NCBI GenBank assembly: GCA_947627825.1
Contig: CANQXO010000028.1
Coordinates: forward strand, 1-14,669
From: an uncultured Clostridia bacterium
Lineage (GTDB): Bacteria > Bacillota_A > Clostridia > TANB77 > CAG-508
Direction: 5' to 3'
DNA: 14,669 bases
In this document: positions 7,388 to 14,077 of the stretch, piece by piece
Numbering within the stretch: the stretch's first letter is position 1
Layout of the letters: every line of letters starts with the position of its first letter
The notes under the pieces: generated by a model
Database searches by the model: none
Told to the model about the DNA's origin: nothing
The model's input: the letters and a program-made list of their open reading frames with translations, nothing else
Position numbers and translations under genes: made by a program

Positions 7388-8065
7388 TCAATATATATTT
7401 TTATCATTTGTTAAATCACCACTTCCCGTTATTGGAATTTTATCTCCTAAAAATTCTGGTTTAGGCTTAAATATACAACTGAAGAAATCTTTGTTTCTTG
7501 CTAAAATCTCCCTAAAATCTCGCATTCTTTGACCTGCATACAATCGTGGATTTGCTTGAACTCCATAAGCCTTTATTCCTAGCTTTTGTGCAATATATAA
7601 AGCTCTTGGCAAATGATAATTTTGTGTTACAATTATTATGCTTTTGGCTTCAAAAATTTCTTTAGCTCTATACAAACTATCATAAGTAGAAAATCCTGCA
7701 TGGTCCATAAAAATATCTTCTGATTTAATTCCTCTATCAGTTGCAAATTTTTTCATAACATTGACTTCATCATAATCAGCTGTGCTATGATCTCCACTCA
7801 TCAAAAGCTTATTTGATGCTCCAAGCTGGTATAAGTTAATTCCTTCTAATAGTCTGTCTTCCAACATTGGTGATGGATTGCTTCCCCAAACTCCTGCACC
7901 CAAGATTAAAATACAATCAGCATTTTTATCTTTTGCTTCTTCTTCTGATATTATTAAATTTTTTGTTTTTGAAATAACAATTTGATTTATTGCAAATATT
8001 CCACAAGCAATAATTATTACTACTAAAATTATTATCATGAATATTATTTTATACAATTTTTTCAC
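7388..8065 (-). CDS. SanA/YdcF-like DUF218 membrane protein
   Basis: This 225-residue protein has an N-terminal membrane segment (about 5-27) and an extracytoplasmic DUF218 domain (about 48-200). Family motifs are clear: CILILGAGVWGSNPSP (51-66), LMSGDH (88-93), DHAGFSTYDSLYRAKEIF (121-138) and VTQNYHLPRALYIA (146-159). The family includes E. coli SanA and ElyC, which influence envelope integrity; the biochemical activity is not established. The start codon is GTG (8063-8065), with the SD GAAAGG about 11 bases upstream. Transcription probably comes from the consensus promoter at 8209-8237 through a long leader with a hairpin. No terminator is visible in the 69 bases before the next ORF, so read-through into the small ORF and ylmH is possible. 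Confidence 0.9.
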   Translation of the reverse strand: MKKLYKIIFMIIILVVIIIACGIFAINQIVISKTKNLIISEEEAKDKNADCILILGAGVWGSNPSPMLEDRLLEGINLYQLGASNKLLMSGDHSTADYDEVNVMKKFATDRGIKSEDIFMDHAGFSTYDSLYRAKEIFEAKSIIIVTQNYHLPRALYIAQKLGIKAYGVQANPRLYAGQRMRDFREILARNKDFFSCIFKPKPEFLGDKIPITGSGDLTNDKNIY

Positions 8066-8131
8066 TTTTATGATTACCTTTCACAATTATTTTAAGTTAT
8101 TATATAATTTATTTCATTATCTTGCAATAAA

Positions 8132-8176
8132 AAATAAATATGGACAATTTTCTTTATAAAACCCCCATATTTATTT
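8132..8176 (-). promoter_or_regulatory. Terminator-like hairpin in the leader of the sanA-like gene
   Basis: On the minus strand the arm AAATAAATATGG (8165-8176) pairs exactly with CCATATTTATTT (8132-8143) across a 21-base loop containing GGGTTTTATAAAG. The stem is followed by further T residues (TTTATTG), so it resembles an intrinsic terminator. It lies between the promoter (start near 8202) and the GTG start (8065), in a 137-nt leader. It could be an attenuator, or the end of a short independent RNA. I recognise no known riboswitch. The stem has only two G-C pairs, so its strength is uncertain. Confidence 0.45.
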
Positions 8177-8208
8177 GTTATTAAATTATTTATCCTGATT
8201 GTGATATT

Positions 8209-8237
8209 ATTATATATCATTTTCCATTTTTTGTCAA
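8209..8237 (-). promoter_or_regulatory. Perfect-consensus sigma-A promoter for the sanA-like gene
   Basis: TTGACA (8232-8237), exactly 17 bases, then TATAAT (8209-8214), all on the minus strand. Initiation would be near 8202. A second, poorer candidate (TTGACA at 8296-8301, 16 bases, TACTAT at 8274-8279) lies about 65 bases upstream on the same strand. Together with the tRNA promoter on the other strand this fills the 300-base gap 8066-8365, which contains no gene. Confidence 0.75.
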
Positions 8238-8320
8238 TATATTTTTATGATTTTTTTCAAAAGATTTTTTATAATAGTATAAACGATTTATATTTTGTCA
8301 AATTTTTATTATATTTTAAG

Positions 8321-8349
8321 TTGTAAATTTCTTAAAATTATGTTACAAT
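8321..8349 (+). promoter_or_regulatory. Promoter for the tRNA-Gln / nucleotidase unit
   Basis: TTGTAA (8321-8326), a 17-base spacer and TACAAT (8344-8349), with TG one base before the -10 (extended -10). Initiation near 8356 leaves about 10 nt before the tRNA, a usual arrangement for a tRNA gene. Confidence 0.7.
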
Positions 8350-8365
8350 AAAAAAGTAAATATAT

Positions 8366-8441
8366 TGGGGTATCGCCAAGCGGTAAGGCATCGGACTCTG
8401 ACTCCGACATTTCCTGTGTTCGAATCACAGTACCCCAACCA
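8366..8441 (+). tRNA. tRNA-Gln (anticodon CUG), CCA encoded
   Basis: A 76-base cloverleaf can be folded by eye. The acceptor stem is TGGGGTA with TACCCCA, including the U1-A72 pair typical of bacterial tRNA-Gln, and the D arm contains AAGCGGTAA. The anticodon stem TCGGA/TCCGA carries loop CTCTGAC, with anticodon CTG at 8398-8400. The T stem CTGTG/CACAG has loop TTCGAAT. The discriminator is A, followed by an encoded CCA (8439-8441). It reads CAG codons. A UUG tRNA-Gln for CAA must exist elsewhere; none is beside it. Confidence 0.95.
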
Positions 8442-8473
8442 AAATAATAAGATATGCAGAAAGGTTGCTTCTG

Positions 8474-9037
8474 ATGAGAATAGGCATAGATATTGATGAT
8501 GTTATTACAAATACATCAGAAAAAATTGAAGAATATGTTATGAAAGATGACCACAGACAAAAGTTGCAAGAACATATGACAGATATTATGAAAGGAAATC
8601 CTTTAGAACCAGAAGTAATATCATTTTGTATGGAAAATTATCTTAAAGTGTTTCAAAAAGTAAAACCAAAAGATAATGCAGGAAAAGTAATACAAAATTT
8701 ATTAAACCAAGGAAATGAAATATATCTTATAACTGCACGAGGAGAAAATTTAGCATTTTTTAGAGGTTCAGAAAAAGTAACTAAACAATTTTTAGAGGAT
8801 AATAATATTAAATATACTAAAATAATATTTAATGCAATTAATAAAGCACAATTATGTGTAGATAATCAAATTGATTTAATGATAGATGATTCTATTGAAC
8901 ATTGTGAAGATGTTAAAAACATTGGAATTAAAAGTATTTTATTCACATCTAATGTTAATAAAAAAACTTTTACAACTGTTGAAAGAGTTGATAATTGGTT
9001 AGAATTAGAAAATAAATTAAATGAAATGTTAAAATAA
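8474..9037 (+). CDS. HAD-type 5'-nucleotidase / 5'(3')-deoxyribonucleotidase
   Basis: This 187-residue protein belongs to the HAD phosphatases of the NT5C/YqfW kind. Motif I is DIDDV (D6 nucleophile, D8 acid/base), motif II is ITARG (T87), K124 is a motif III candidate, and motif IV is IDDS (D138, D139). It probably removes phosphate from nucleoside monophosphates in the cytosol; the exact substrate cannot be told from sequence. A TTG nine bases upstream (8465) is also in frame, but it directly abuts the SD AGAAAGG (8458-8464), whereas the ATG at 8474 is nine bases from it, so the ATG is chosen. It begins 32 bases after the tRNA with no terminator or promoter visible between, so both are probably on one primary transcript. 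A strong terminator follows at 9084. Confidence 0.85.
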   Translation: MRIGIDIDDVITNTSEKIEEYVMKDDHRQKLQEHMTDIMKGNPLEPEVISFCMENYLKVFQKVKPKDNAGKVIQNLLNQGNEIYLITARGENLAFFRGSEKVTKQFLEDNNIKYTKIIFNAINKAQLCVDNQIDLMIDDSIEHCEDVKNIGIKSILFTSNVNKKTFTTVERVDNWLELENKLNEMLK

Positions 9038-9083
9038 TATATTCTGTAGTCAAAGCATTAGATTATTTTATGATTAACGACAC

Positions 9084-9124
9084 AACAAAAGTACTGAAAA
9101 TTTTAAATTTTCAGTACTTTTGTT
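9084..9124. terminator. Strong bidirectional intrinsic terminator
   Basis: Arms 9084-9103 (AACAAAAGTACTGAAAATTT) and 9105-9124 are perfect 20-base complements around a single central base; in RNA the closing loop would open to a few bases. The T-rich end on the plus strand (TTTTGTTATTT) suits the nucleotidase transcript. On the minus strand the same hairpin lies 58 bases after the GGGtGRT gene and would also end with TTTTGTT. It separates the convergent units. Confidence 0.9.
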
Positions 9125-9181
9125 ATTTATACAATTTTTGGTAAAATCTTTTGATTTTTTTCTACCTTTTTATTTTGTATT

Positions 9182-10183
9182 TTATTTCATAGCTTCTTCT
9201 ACTGCTACTGCTATTTTAACTGTAGCTCCTACCATTGGGTTGTTGCCCATTCCTATTAATCCCATCATTTCTACATGAGCTGGTACTGATGAAGAACCAG
9301 CGAACTGTGCATCTGAGTGCATTCTACCCATTGTATCTGTCATTCCATAAGATGCAGGACCTGCTGCCATATTATCTGGATGAAGTGTTCTTCCAGTTCC
9401 TCCACCAGAAGCAACAGAAAAATATTTTTTACCTTGTTCTATTCTTTCCTTTTTATATGTACCTGCTACTGGATGTTGGAATCTTGTTGGATTTGTTGAG
9501 TTTCCTGTAATTGATACATCAACATCTTCTAGGTGCATTATTGCAACACCTTCTCTAACATCATTTGCTCCATAGCATCTTACTTTTGCTCTTTCTCCAT
9601 TTGAATAAGGAATTTCTTCTATAATATTTACTTTTCCTGTGAAAAAGTCAAAGTCTGTTTTTACATAAGTAAATCCATTTATTCTTGATATTACTTGTGC
9701 TGCATCTTTTCCAAGTCCATTTAAGATGACTCTTAAAGGTTCTTTTCTAACTTTATTTGCTGATTTTGCTATTCCTATTGCTCCTTCAGCTGCTGCAAAA
9801 CTTTCATGTCCTGCTAAAAATGCAAAACATTTTGTTTCTTCACTTAAAAGCATTGATGCTAAATTTCCATGTCCTAAACCTACTTTTCTATCATCTGCAA
9901 CAGAACCTGGTATACAAAAAGCTTGTAAACCTTCTCCTATTGCTTTTGCTGCATCTTGAGCTTTTGTGCAACCTTTTTTTATAGCTATTGCTGCTCCTAA
10001 TGTATAAGCCCAGCAAGCATTTTCAAAGCAAATTGGTTGAACTTCTTTTACCATATCATAAGGGTTAAATCCTTTTTGTTTGCATATTTCTAATGCATCT
10101 TCAAAATCTTTTATTCCATATTTCTCCATTACTGGTGTTATTTGATTTATTCTTCTTTCATAACTTTCAAATGTCACTGCCAT
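9182..10183 (-). CDS. GGGtGRT family protein, function unknown
   Basis: This 333-residue protein carries the eponymous GGGTGRT motif (260-266) in a glycine-rich C-terminal half; nearby features are ITGNSTNPTRFQHPVAGTYK (225-244), GMTDTMGRMHSDAQFAG (280-296) and GMGNNPMVGATVK (311-323). There is no signal peptide or membrane segment, so it is cytosolic. Seven cysteines are present (34, 52, 57, 72, 90, 119, 203), so metal or cluster binding is possible but not shown. The family is widespread in anaerobes, and its gene is commonly next to a NifU-like scaffold gene, as it is here 106 bases downstream. The biochemical role is not known to me. The SD GAGGAGG is among the strongest in the window, which suggests high expression. 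The bidirectional hairpin at 9084-9124 ends the transcript. Confidence 0.88.
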   Translation of the reverse strand: MAVTFESYERRINQITPVMEKYGIKDFEDALEICKQKGFNPYDMVKEVQPICFENACWAYTLGAAIAIKKGCTKAQDAAKAIGEGLQAFCIPGSVADDRKVGLGHGNLASMLLSEETKCFAFLAGHESFAAAEGAIGIAKSANKVRKEPLRVILNGLGKDAAQVISRINGFTYVKTDFDFFTGKVNIIEEIPYSNGERAKVRCYGANDVREGVAIMHLEDVDVSITGNSTNPTRFQHPVAGTYKKERIEQGKKYFSVASGGGTGRTLHPDNMAAGPASYGMTDTMGRMHSDAQFAGSSSVPAHVEMMGLIGMGNNPMVGATVKIAVAVEEAMK

Positions 10184-10203
10184 TTTTATTCCTCCTCATT
10201 TTC

Positions 10204-10276
10204 AGATTAATCTTTATATCAATTTTTTAATTAATTTTCAAGTTAATCTTTTCATCAATTTTTTTGATTAATTTTC
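10204..10276. repeat. Imperfect tandem repeat (36 and 37 bp)
   Basis: Two adjacent copies, 10204-10239 and 10240-10276, share the pattern TTAATCTTT..ATCAATTTTTT..ATTAATTTTC with few mismatches. They fill most of the 106-base gap between the NifU-like and GGGtGRT genes. Each copy contains short dyads (ATCAA/TTGAT, GATTAATC), so the transcript may form small stems. This may be a local duplication or an intercistronic RNA element. Confidence 0.6.
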
Positions 10277-10289
10277 TGTTATTTTCAAA

Positions 10290-10982
10290 TTATTCTTCTC
10301 TTGGATCAATCTTCTTAACTGCTTCATCAAATCTTCCATAAGTACCAGAAGCTTTTTCTATTGCTTCCATTGGTTCTATTCCCTTTTTAATTCCTTCCAT
10401 CATTTTTCCAAGATTAACATATTTATAACCAATAATTTGATTGTCATCATCTAACCCTATTTCTGTTATGTATCCTTCTGCTAGTTCTAGATACCTTGGT
10501 CCTTTTAAATTACTTGAATATATAGTTCCCACTTGACTTCTATGTCCTTTTCCAAGGTCTTCAAGTCCTGCTCCAATTGCTAAACCGCCTTCAGAGAATG
10601 CTGATTGACTTCTACCATATACTATTTGTAAAAATAATTCTCTCATTGCTGTGTTGATTGCGTCGCATACTAAGTCTGTATTTAATGCTTCTAATATTGT
10701 CTTTCCGACTAGTATTTCTCCTGCCATAGCTGCTGAATGTGTCATTCCTGAACATCCTATTGTTTCAACTAAAGCTTCTTCTATTATTCCATTTTTTACA
10801 TTAAGAGTAAGCTTGCAAGCTCCTTGTTGTGGTGCACACCAGCCTATTCCATGTGTAAATCCTGATATGTCTTTTATTTCTTTTGCTTTTACCCATTTTC
10901 CTTCTTCTGGAATTGGTGCTGGTCCATGGTCAACACCTTTTTTTACAACACACATATTTTCTACTTCTTTTGAATAGTCCAT
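10290..10982 (-). CDS. NifU/IscU-like iron-sulphur cluster scaffold protein
   Basis: This 230-residue protein contains a NifU N-terminal-like fold. Conserved cysteines lie in GIGWCAPQQGACKL (C49, C56), TIGCSGMTHSAAMAGE (C77) and DLVCDAIN (C106), the last two in settings like the cluster-binding cysteines of IscU. The GCSGMTHS motif resembles the GC-rich loop of IscU. An N-terminal extension (1-40, with C11) and a C-terminal extension (about 130-230, with GRFDEAVKKIDPREE) go beyond a plain 130-residue IscU. No cysteine desulphurase gene is beside it. The partner is the GGGtGRT gene downstream, and the pairing is known in many anaerobes without an assigned joint role. The SD is GGAAGAAG. The upstream 96-base gap has no clear promoter, so transcription may come from the gpmI side. 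Confidence 0.85.
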   Translation of the reverse strand: MDYSKEVENMCVVKKGVDHGPAPIPEEGKWVKAKEIKDISGFTHGIGWCAPQQGACKLTLNVKNGIIEEALVETIGCSGMTHSAAMAGEILVGKTILEALNTDLVCDAINTAMRELFLQIVYGRSQSAFSEGGLAIGAGLEDLGKGHRSQVGTIYSSNLKGPRYLELAEGYITEIGLDDDNQIIGYKYVNLGKMMEGIKKGIEPMEAIEKASGTYGRFDEAVKKIDPREE

Positions 10983-11041
10983 TTTTTCTTCTTCCTTTCT
11001 TTTTGTACTTTCTATCTTTACTTTTTAAACTGTCTCTTTTT

Positions 11042-11064
11042 TAGTCTTTAATTTTTGAAGACTA
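11042..11064. repeat. Short hairpin after the YezG-like gene
   Basis: TAGTCTT (11042-11048) pairs with AAGACTA (11058-11064) around nine bases. It lies 15 bases after the end of the YezG-like gene. On the transcribed minus strand it is followed by A residues, not T, so it is not an intrinsic terminator; it may be a processing or stabilising hairpin between that gene and the NifU-like gene. Confidence 0.35.
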
Positions 11065-11078
11065 TAGTTTTAACTAGC

Positions 11079-11627
11079 TTAAACCTTTAGTATTGGATTA
11101 ACTATTTCCTGAATTTCAAGATGGTCTATATCTTCTATAAATACTGTTGGTTTAATGTTAGTTTCCCCTTTATAATTTTTTACTAACTTTTGTTCTTCTT
11201 TTTCCAAACTATCAATTGGTAAATTTAAATATTTATAACACCAAATTATATGTCTTTGTTCATCAGAATATTTTGAATGTCTTAAATTTTCATAGTGAAA
11301 CTCTGTTGTGAACAGATTTTTTTCAATAATTATTGTTATATTTGTCCATGGTGAGTTTACAACTTGTTTTAGCTTTTTTATTTTTATGTATAACTTTGAA
11401 AGTTCTTCATTATATGAATTTTCATCCATTCCAAACCTACTTGCTATTTCATAACAATTTATAGGTTTTGATTTTATCAATTTTTTAGGGAAATAGTAAA
11501 AATACATTTCCCCTTTCAAATTATCCATAATACTGGCATATAAACAAATTTTATTCCACTTTTCAGGTATTAAATTTACTAGTAAATCATATATTTCTTT
11601 ATATAATTTTCTCTGTTTACTTTGCAA
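11079..11627 (-). CDS. YezG/DUF600-like putative immunity protein, orphan
   Basis: This 182-residue soluble protein resembles the YezG (DUF600) family of immunity proteins. Matching features are an N-terminal helix ending in LIPEKWNKICLYASI (19-33), a strand region GEMYFYYFP (39-47) and the signature FHYENLRHSKYSDEQRHIIW (110-129) followed by CYKYLNLP. In B. subtilis YezG protects against the LXG nuclease toxin YeeF/YezG pair. No LXG or other toxin gene is near. It has a C-terminal tail of about 45 residues beyond that core. The start codon is TTG (11625-11627) with SD GAGAGGG at about eight bases; no nearby ATG is plausible. It lies 20 bases after gpmI and is likely co-transcribed with it. 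Family assignment rests on motif resemblance only. Confidence 0.6.
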   Translation of the reverse strand: MQSKQRKLYKEIYDLLVNLIPEKWNKICLYASIMDNLKGEMYFYYFPKKLIKSKPINCYEIASRFGMDENSYNEELSKLYIKIKKLKQVVNSPWTNITIIIEKNLFTTEFHYENLRHSKYSDEQRHIIWCYKYLNLPIDSLEKEEQKLVKNYKGETNIKPTVFIEDIDHLEIQEIVNPILKV

Positions 11628-11647
11628 AGTTTATCCCTCTCTTATTT

Positions 11648-13180
11648 TTATTCTTTAATTAATAAACTTTCTCCTGTCATTTCTTCTGGCTTTTCTAAAT
11701 TCATCATATCCAACATTGTTGGAGCTAAATCAGCAAGCTTTCCGTCTTTTATTTTTACATTTTCCATTCCATATAATATTATTGGAACTGGGTTTGTTGT
11801 ATGTGAAGTAAGAGGTTCTCCTGTTTTATAATCTATCATTTGCTCTGCATTTCCGTGGTCTGCTGTTATAATTGCTTTTCCATTATGTTTTGATAAAGCA
11901 TTTACAATTTTTCCTATACACTCATCTATTGTTTCAATTGCCTTTATAGTTGCCTCCATACTTCCTGTATGTCCTACCATATCTGGATTTGCAAAGTTTA
12001 AGATAATGCTATCATATTTTTCTGAATTTATTGCTTCAACTACTTTGTCTGTAACTTCATAAGCACTCATTTCAGGTTTTAAATCATAAGTTTCAACTTT
12101 TGGTGAAGGTATTAAAATTCTATCTTCTCCTGGATATTGTTTTTCTTCTCCACCATTAAAGAAAAATGTTACATGAGCATATTTTTCCGTTTCTGCTATT
12201 CTTAATTGCTTTAATCCCTTTTTACTTATATATTCTCCAAATGTATTAGTTAGTACTTCTGGTTTGAAAGCTACTTTTACATTTGGCATAGTTTCATCAT
12301 ATTGAGTCATACAAACAAAATTTATATCTAATTTTTTTGTTTTAAATTCTTTGAAATTTTTATCTACTAGAGCTCTTGTTATTTCTCTAGCTCTATCTGG
12401 TCTAAAATTAAAGAATATTACAGAATCGCCATCTTCAATTGTTGCAACTGGCTTTTCACCATTATAAATAATTGTTGGTTCAACAAATTCATCAAAGATT
12501 TCTTTTTGATAAGAACTTTCTATGGCTTGTATTGGAGATGTAGCTTTTTCTCCTTCTCCGTATACTAAAGCATCATAGCATTTTTTTGTTCTTTCCCATC
12601 TTTTATCTCTATCCATGCTGTAAAATCTTCCTGAAATTGATGCTATTTTTCCAATTCCCTTTTCTTCAATTTTTTCTTCTAATTGTTGAATATATCCTTC
12701 TCCTGAAGCTGGAAGTGTATCTCTACCATCCATAAAGCAATGAATATATACATTTTCAAAATCTTTTCTTTTAGCAAGTTCTAGTAATCCAAATAAGTGT
12801 CTTTCATGGCTATGAACTCCACCATCTGAAAGTAGTCCCATAATATGTAACTTGCTTCCTTTATTTTTGCAATTTTCAACAGCTTCAACAAGTTCTGGAA
12901 TACTAAAGAAGTCCCCATCTTCGATTGATTTTGTAATTCTTGTAAGCTCTTGATATACTATTCTACCTGCTCCTATATTTGTATGGCCTACTTCTGAGTT
13001 TCCCATTTGTCCTTCTGGAAGTCCTACTGCTTCTCCGCTTGCATTAATTTGTGCTGTAGGGCTCGTCATCATTAGTTCATCTAGATTTGGCTTATTAGCA
13101 TTTGCTATTGCATTTCCTTGTTTTTCTGGATTTTTGCCAAACCCATCTAGTATTACTAGCATTGTAAGTTCTTTACTCAT
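11648..13180 (-). CDS. gpmI: 2,3-bisphosphoglycerate-independent phosphoglycerate mutase
   Basis: Interconverts 3- and 2-phosphoglycerate using two Mn ions, in the cytosol. The 510-residue length is normal. Phosphatase-domain residues are D12 (LVILDGFG), catalytic S62 (QMGNSEVGH), D400 and H404 (NPDMVGHTG), D441 and H442 ([10 protein letters not shown]) and H460 (TSHTTNPVP). Phosphotransferase-domain residues are H123 (GVHSH), DGRD (151-154), R185 and R191 (GRFYSMDRD), R260 and R263 (FRPDRAR) and K333. The SD GAAGGAAA precedes the ATG. It lies 158 bases after tpiA and continues the lower-glycolysis run; the enolase that normally follows is not adjacent here, and a YezG-like gene takes that place. 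Confidence 0.97.
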   Translation of the reverse strand: MSKELTMLVILDGFGKNPEKQGNAIANANKPNLDELMMTSPTAQINASGEAVGLPEGQMGNSEVGHTNIGAGRIVYQELTRITKSIEDGDFFSIPELVEAVENCKNKGSKLHIMGLLSDGGVHSHERHLFGLLELAKRKDFENVYIHCFMDGRDTLPASGEGYIQQLEEKIEEKGIGKIASISGRFYSMDRDKRWERTKKCYDALVYGEGEKATSPIQAIESSYQKEIFDEFVEPTIIYNGEKPVATIEDGDSVIFFNFRPDRAREITRALVDKNFKEFKTKKLDINFVCMTQYDETMPNVKVAFKPEVLTNTFGEYISKKGLKQLRIAETEKYAHVTFFFNGGEEKQYPGEDRILIPSPKVETYDLKPEMSAYEVTDKVVEAINSEKYDSIILNFANPDMVGHTGSMEATIKAIETIDECIGKIVNALSKHNGKAIITADHGNAEQMIDYKTGEPLTSHTTNPVPIILYGMENVKIKDGKLADLAPTMLDMMNLEKPEEMTGESLLIKE

Positions 13181-13274
13181 TTTTTCCTTCTTTCTTTTTT
13201 CTTTAGGTCTTGTAAATTTTAAAATTAAATTTTTATCAATTATAAATCATTAATTATAAGATAAATTTAATTAT

Positions 13275-13340
13275 AGATTTAAAATTTCAATTTAAAAGCT
13301 TAAATTAAATATCTTAAACTAAATATTAAGTTTTAAATCT
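13275..13340. repeat. Nested AT-rich inverted repeats between tpiA and gpmI
   Basis: AGATTTAAAA (13275-13284) and TTTTAAATCT (13331-13340) are exact complements, and inside them AATTTAA (13289-13295) pairs with TTAAATT (13300-13306). The outer arm reaches the tpiA stop codon. The whole 158-base gap is made of A/T runs with two TATAAT-like words but no matching -35 box. It could be a weak intercistronic hairpin; at this base composition chance is also likely. Confidence 0.3.
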
Positions 13341-14076
13341 AAAAATTTACAATTTTACTAAAGTTTTCGGCATTAAGACTTGCACCACCAACTAAGCCTC
13401 CATCAATGTCTGACATTGTAAAAAGCTCTCTAGCATTTTCTGGTTTAACACTACCACCATATAATATGGTAACATCATCAGTGCCAAACTTTGTTTTTAT
13501 TTCGTTTCGAATTTGCTTTATGCTTTCATTGGCATCATCTGCGGTTGCAGTCTTGCCTGTTCCTATTGCCCAAATTGGCTCATAGGCAACTATTATATTA
13601 TCTAAATCTTCAGTTGTCAAGCCTTCTAATGCTTTGGCTGTTTGATTTGTAATTATTTCTGCTGTTTTGCCGGCTTCTCTTTGTTCCAAAGTTTCGCCTA
13701 CGCAAACTATTGGTTTTAAGCCTTTTTCAAGTGCTGATTTTACTTTTAAATTAACTGTTTCATCTGTTTCAGCAAAATATTGTCTTCTTTCTGAGTGACC
13801 AATTATTACATACTCTGTATTAATTGCCTTAAGCATATCTGCTGAAACTTCTCCTGTATAAGCTCCTGAATTTTCCCAGTGCATATTTTGAGCTCCTACA
13901 TGAATATTTGTTTCTTGTACTGTTAGCAATGTATAAAATAAATCTGTAAATGGAACACAAATTATAACTTCGTTAGGGCTCTCTTTAACAAGTGGTGCTA
14001 ATGCATTTACATAGTCAATTGCTTCATTTGGAAGCATGTTCATTTTCCAATTTCCTGCTATTACTTTTCTTCTCAT
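13339..14076 (-). CDS. tpiA: Triose-phosphate isomerase
   Basis: Interconverts dihydroxyacetone phosphate and glyceraldehyde 3-phosphate. From the chosen start it is 245 residues, near the family norm. Catalytic residues are K11 (AGNWKMN), H94 (IIGHSERRQYF) and E166 (AYEPIWAIGTGKTA); the phosphate-binding GGSVKPEN and GGLVGGASL segments are intact. The frame is open to a TTG at 14097, but the ATG at 14074-14076 starts the canonical MRRKVIAGNWKMN and has SD GAAAGGA at nine bases, inside the end of pgk. It begins one base after the pgk stop codon, so the two are translationally coupled. Confidence 0.96.
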   Translation of the reverse strand: MRRKVIAGNWKMNMLPNEAIDYVNALAPLVKESPNEVIICVPFTDLFYTLLTVQETNIHVGAQNMHWENSGAYTGEVSADMLKAINTEYVIIGHSERRQYFAETDETVNLKVKSALEKGLKPIVCVGETLEQREAGKTAEIITNQTAKALEGLTTEDLDNIIVAYEPIWAIGTGKTATADDANESIKQIRNEIKTKFGTDDVTILYGGSVKPENARELFTMSDIDGGLVGGASLNAENFSKIVNF

Positions 14077-14077
14077 A

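Noticed and set aside
8465..8473. TTG start for the nucleotidase, three codons upstream
   Set aside because: It directly abuts the SD AGAAAGG, leaving no spacing; the ATG at 8474 is nine bases from it.
9235..9984. Several plus-strand open frames antisense to the GGGtGRT gene
   Set aside because: They are mirror frames of a clearly coding minus-strand gene, have no SD or recognisable domain, and have biased composition.
11042..11064. Hairpin as an intrinsic terminator of the YezG-like gene
   Set aside because: On the transcribed strand it is followed by A residues, not a T-run, so only a plain hairpin is claimed.
13181..13338. Promoter between tpiA and gpmI based on TATAAT-like words
   Set aside because: No -35 box at suitable distance; such words are expected in a stretch this AT-rich.
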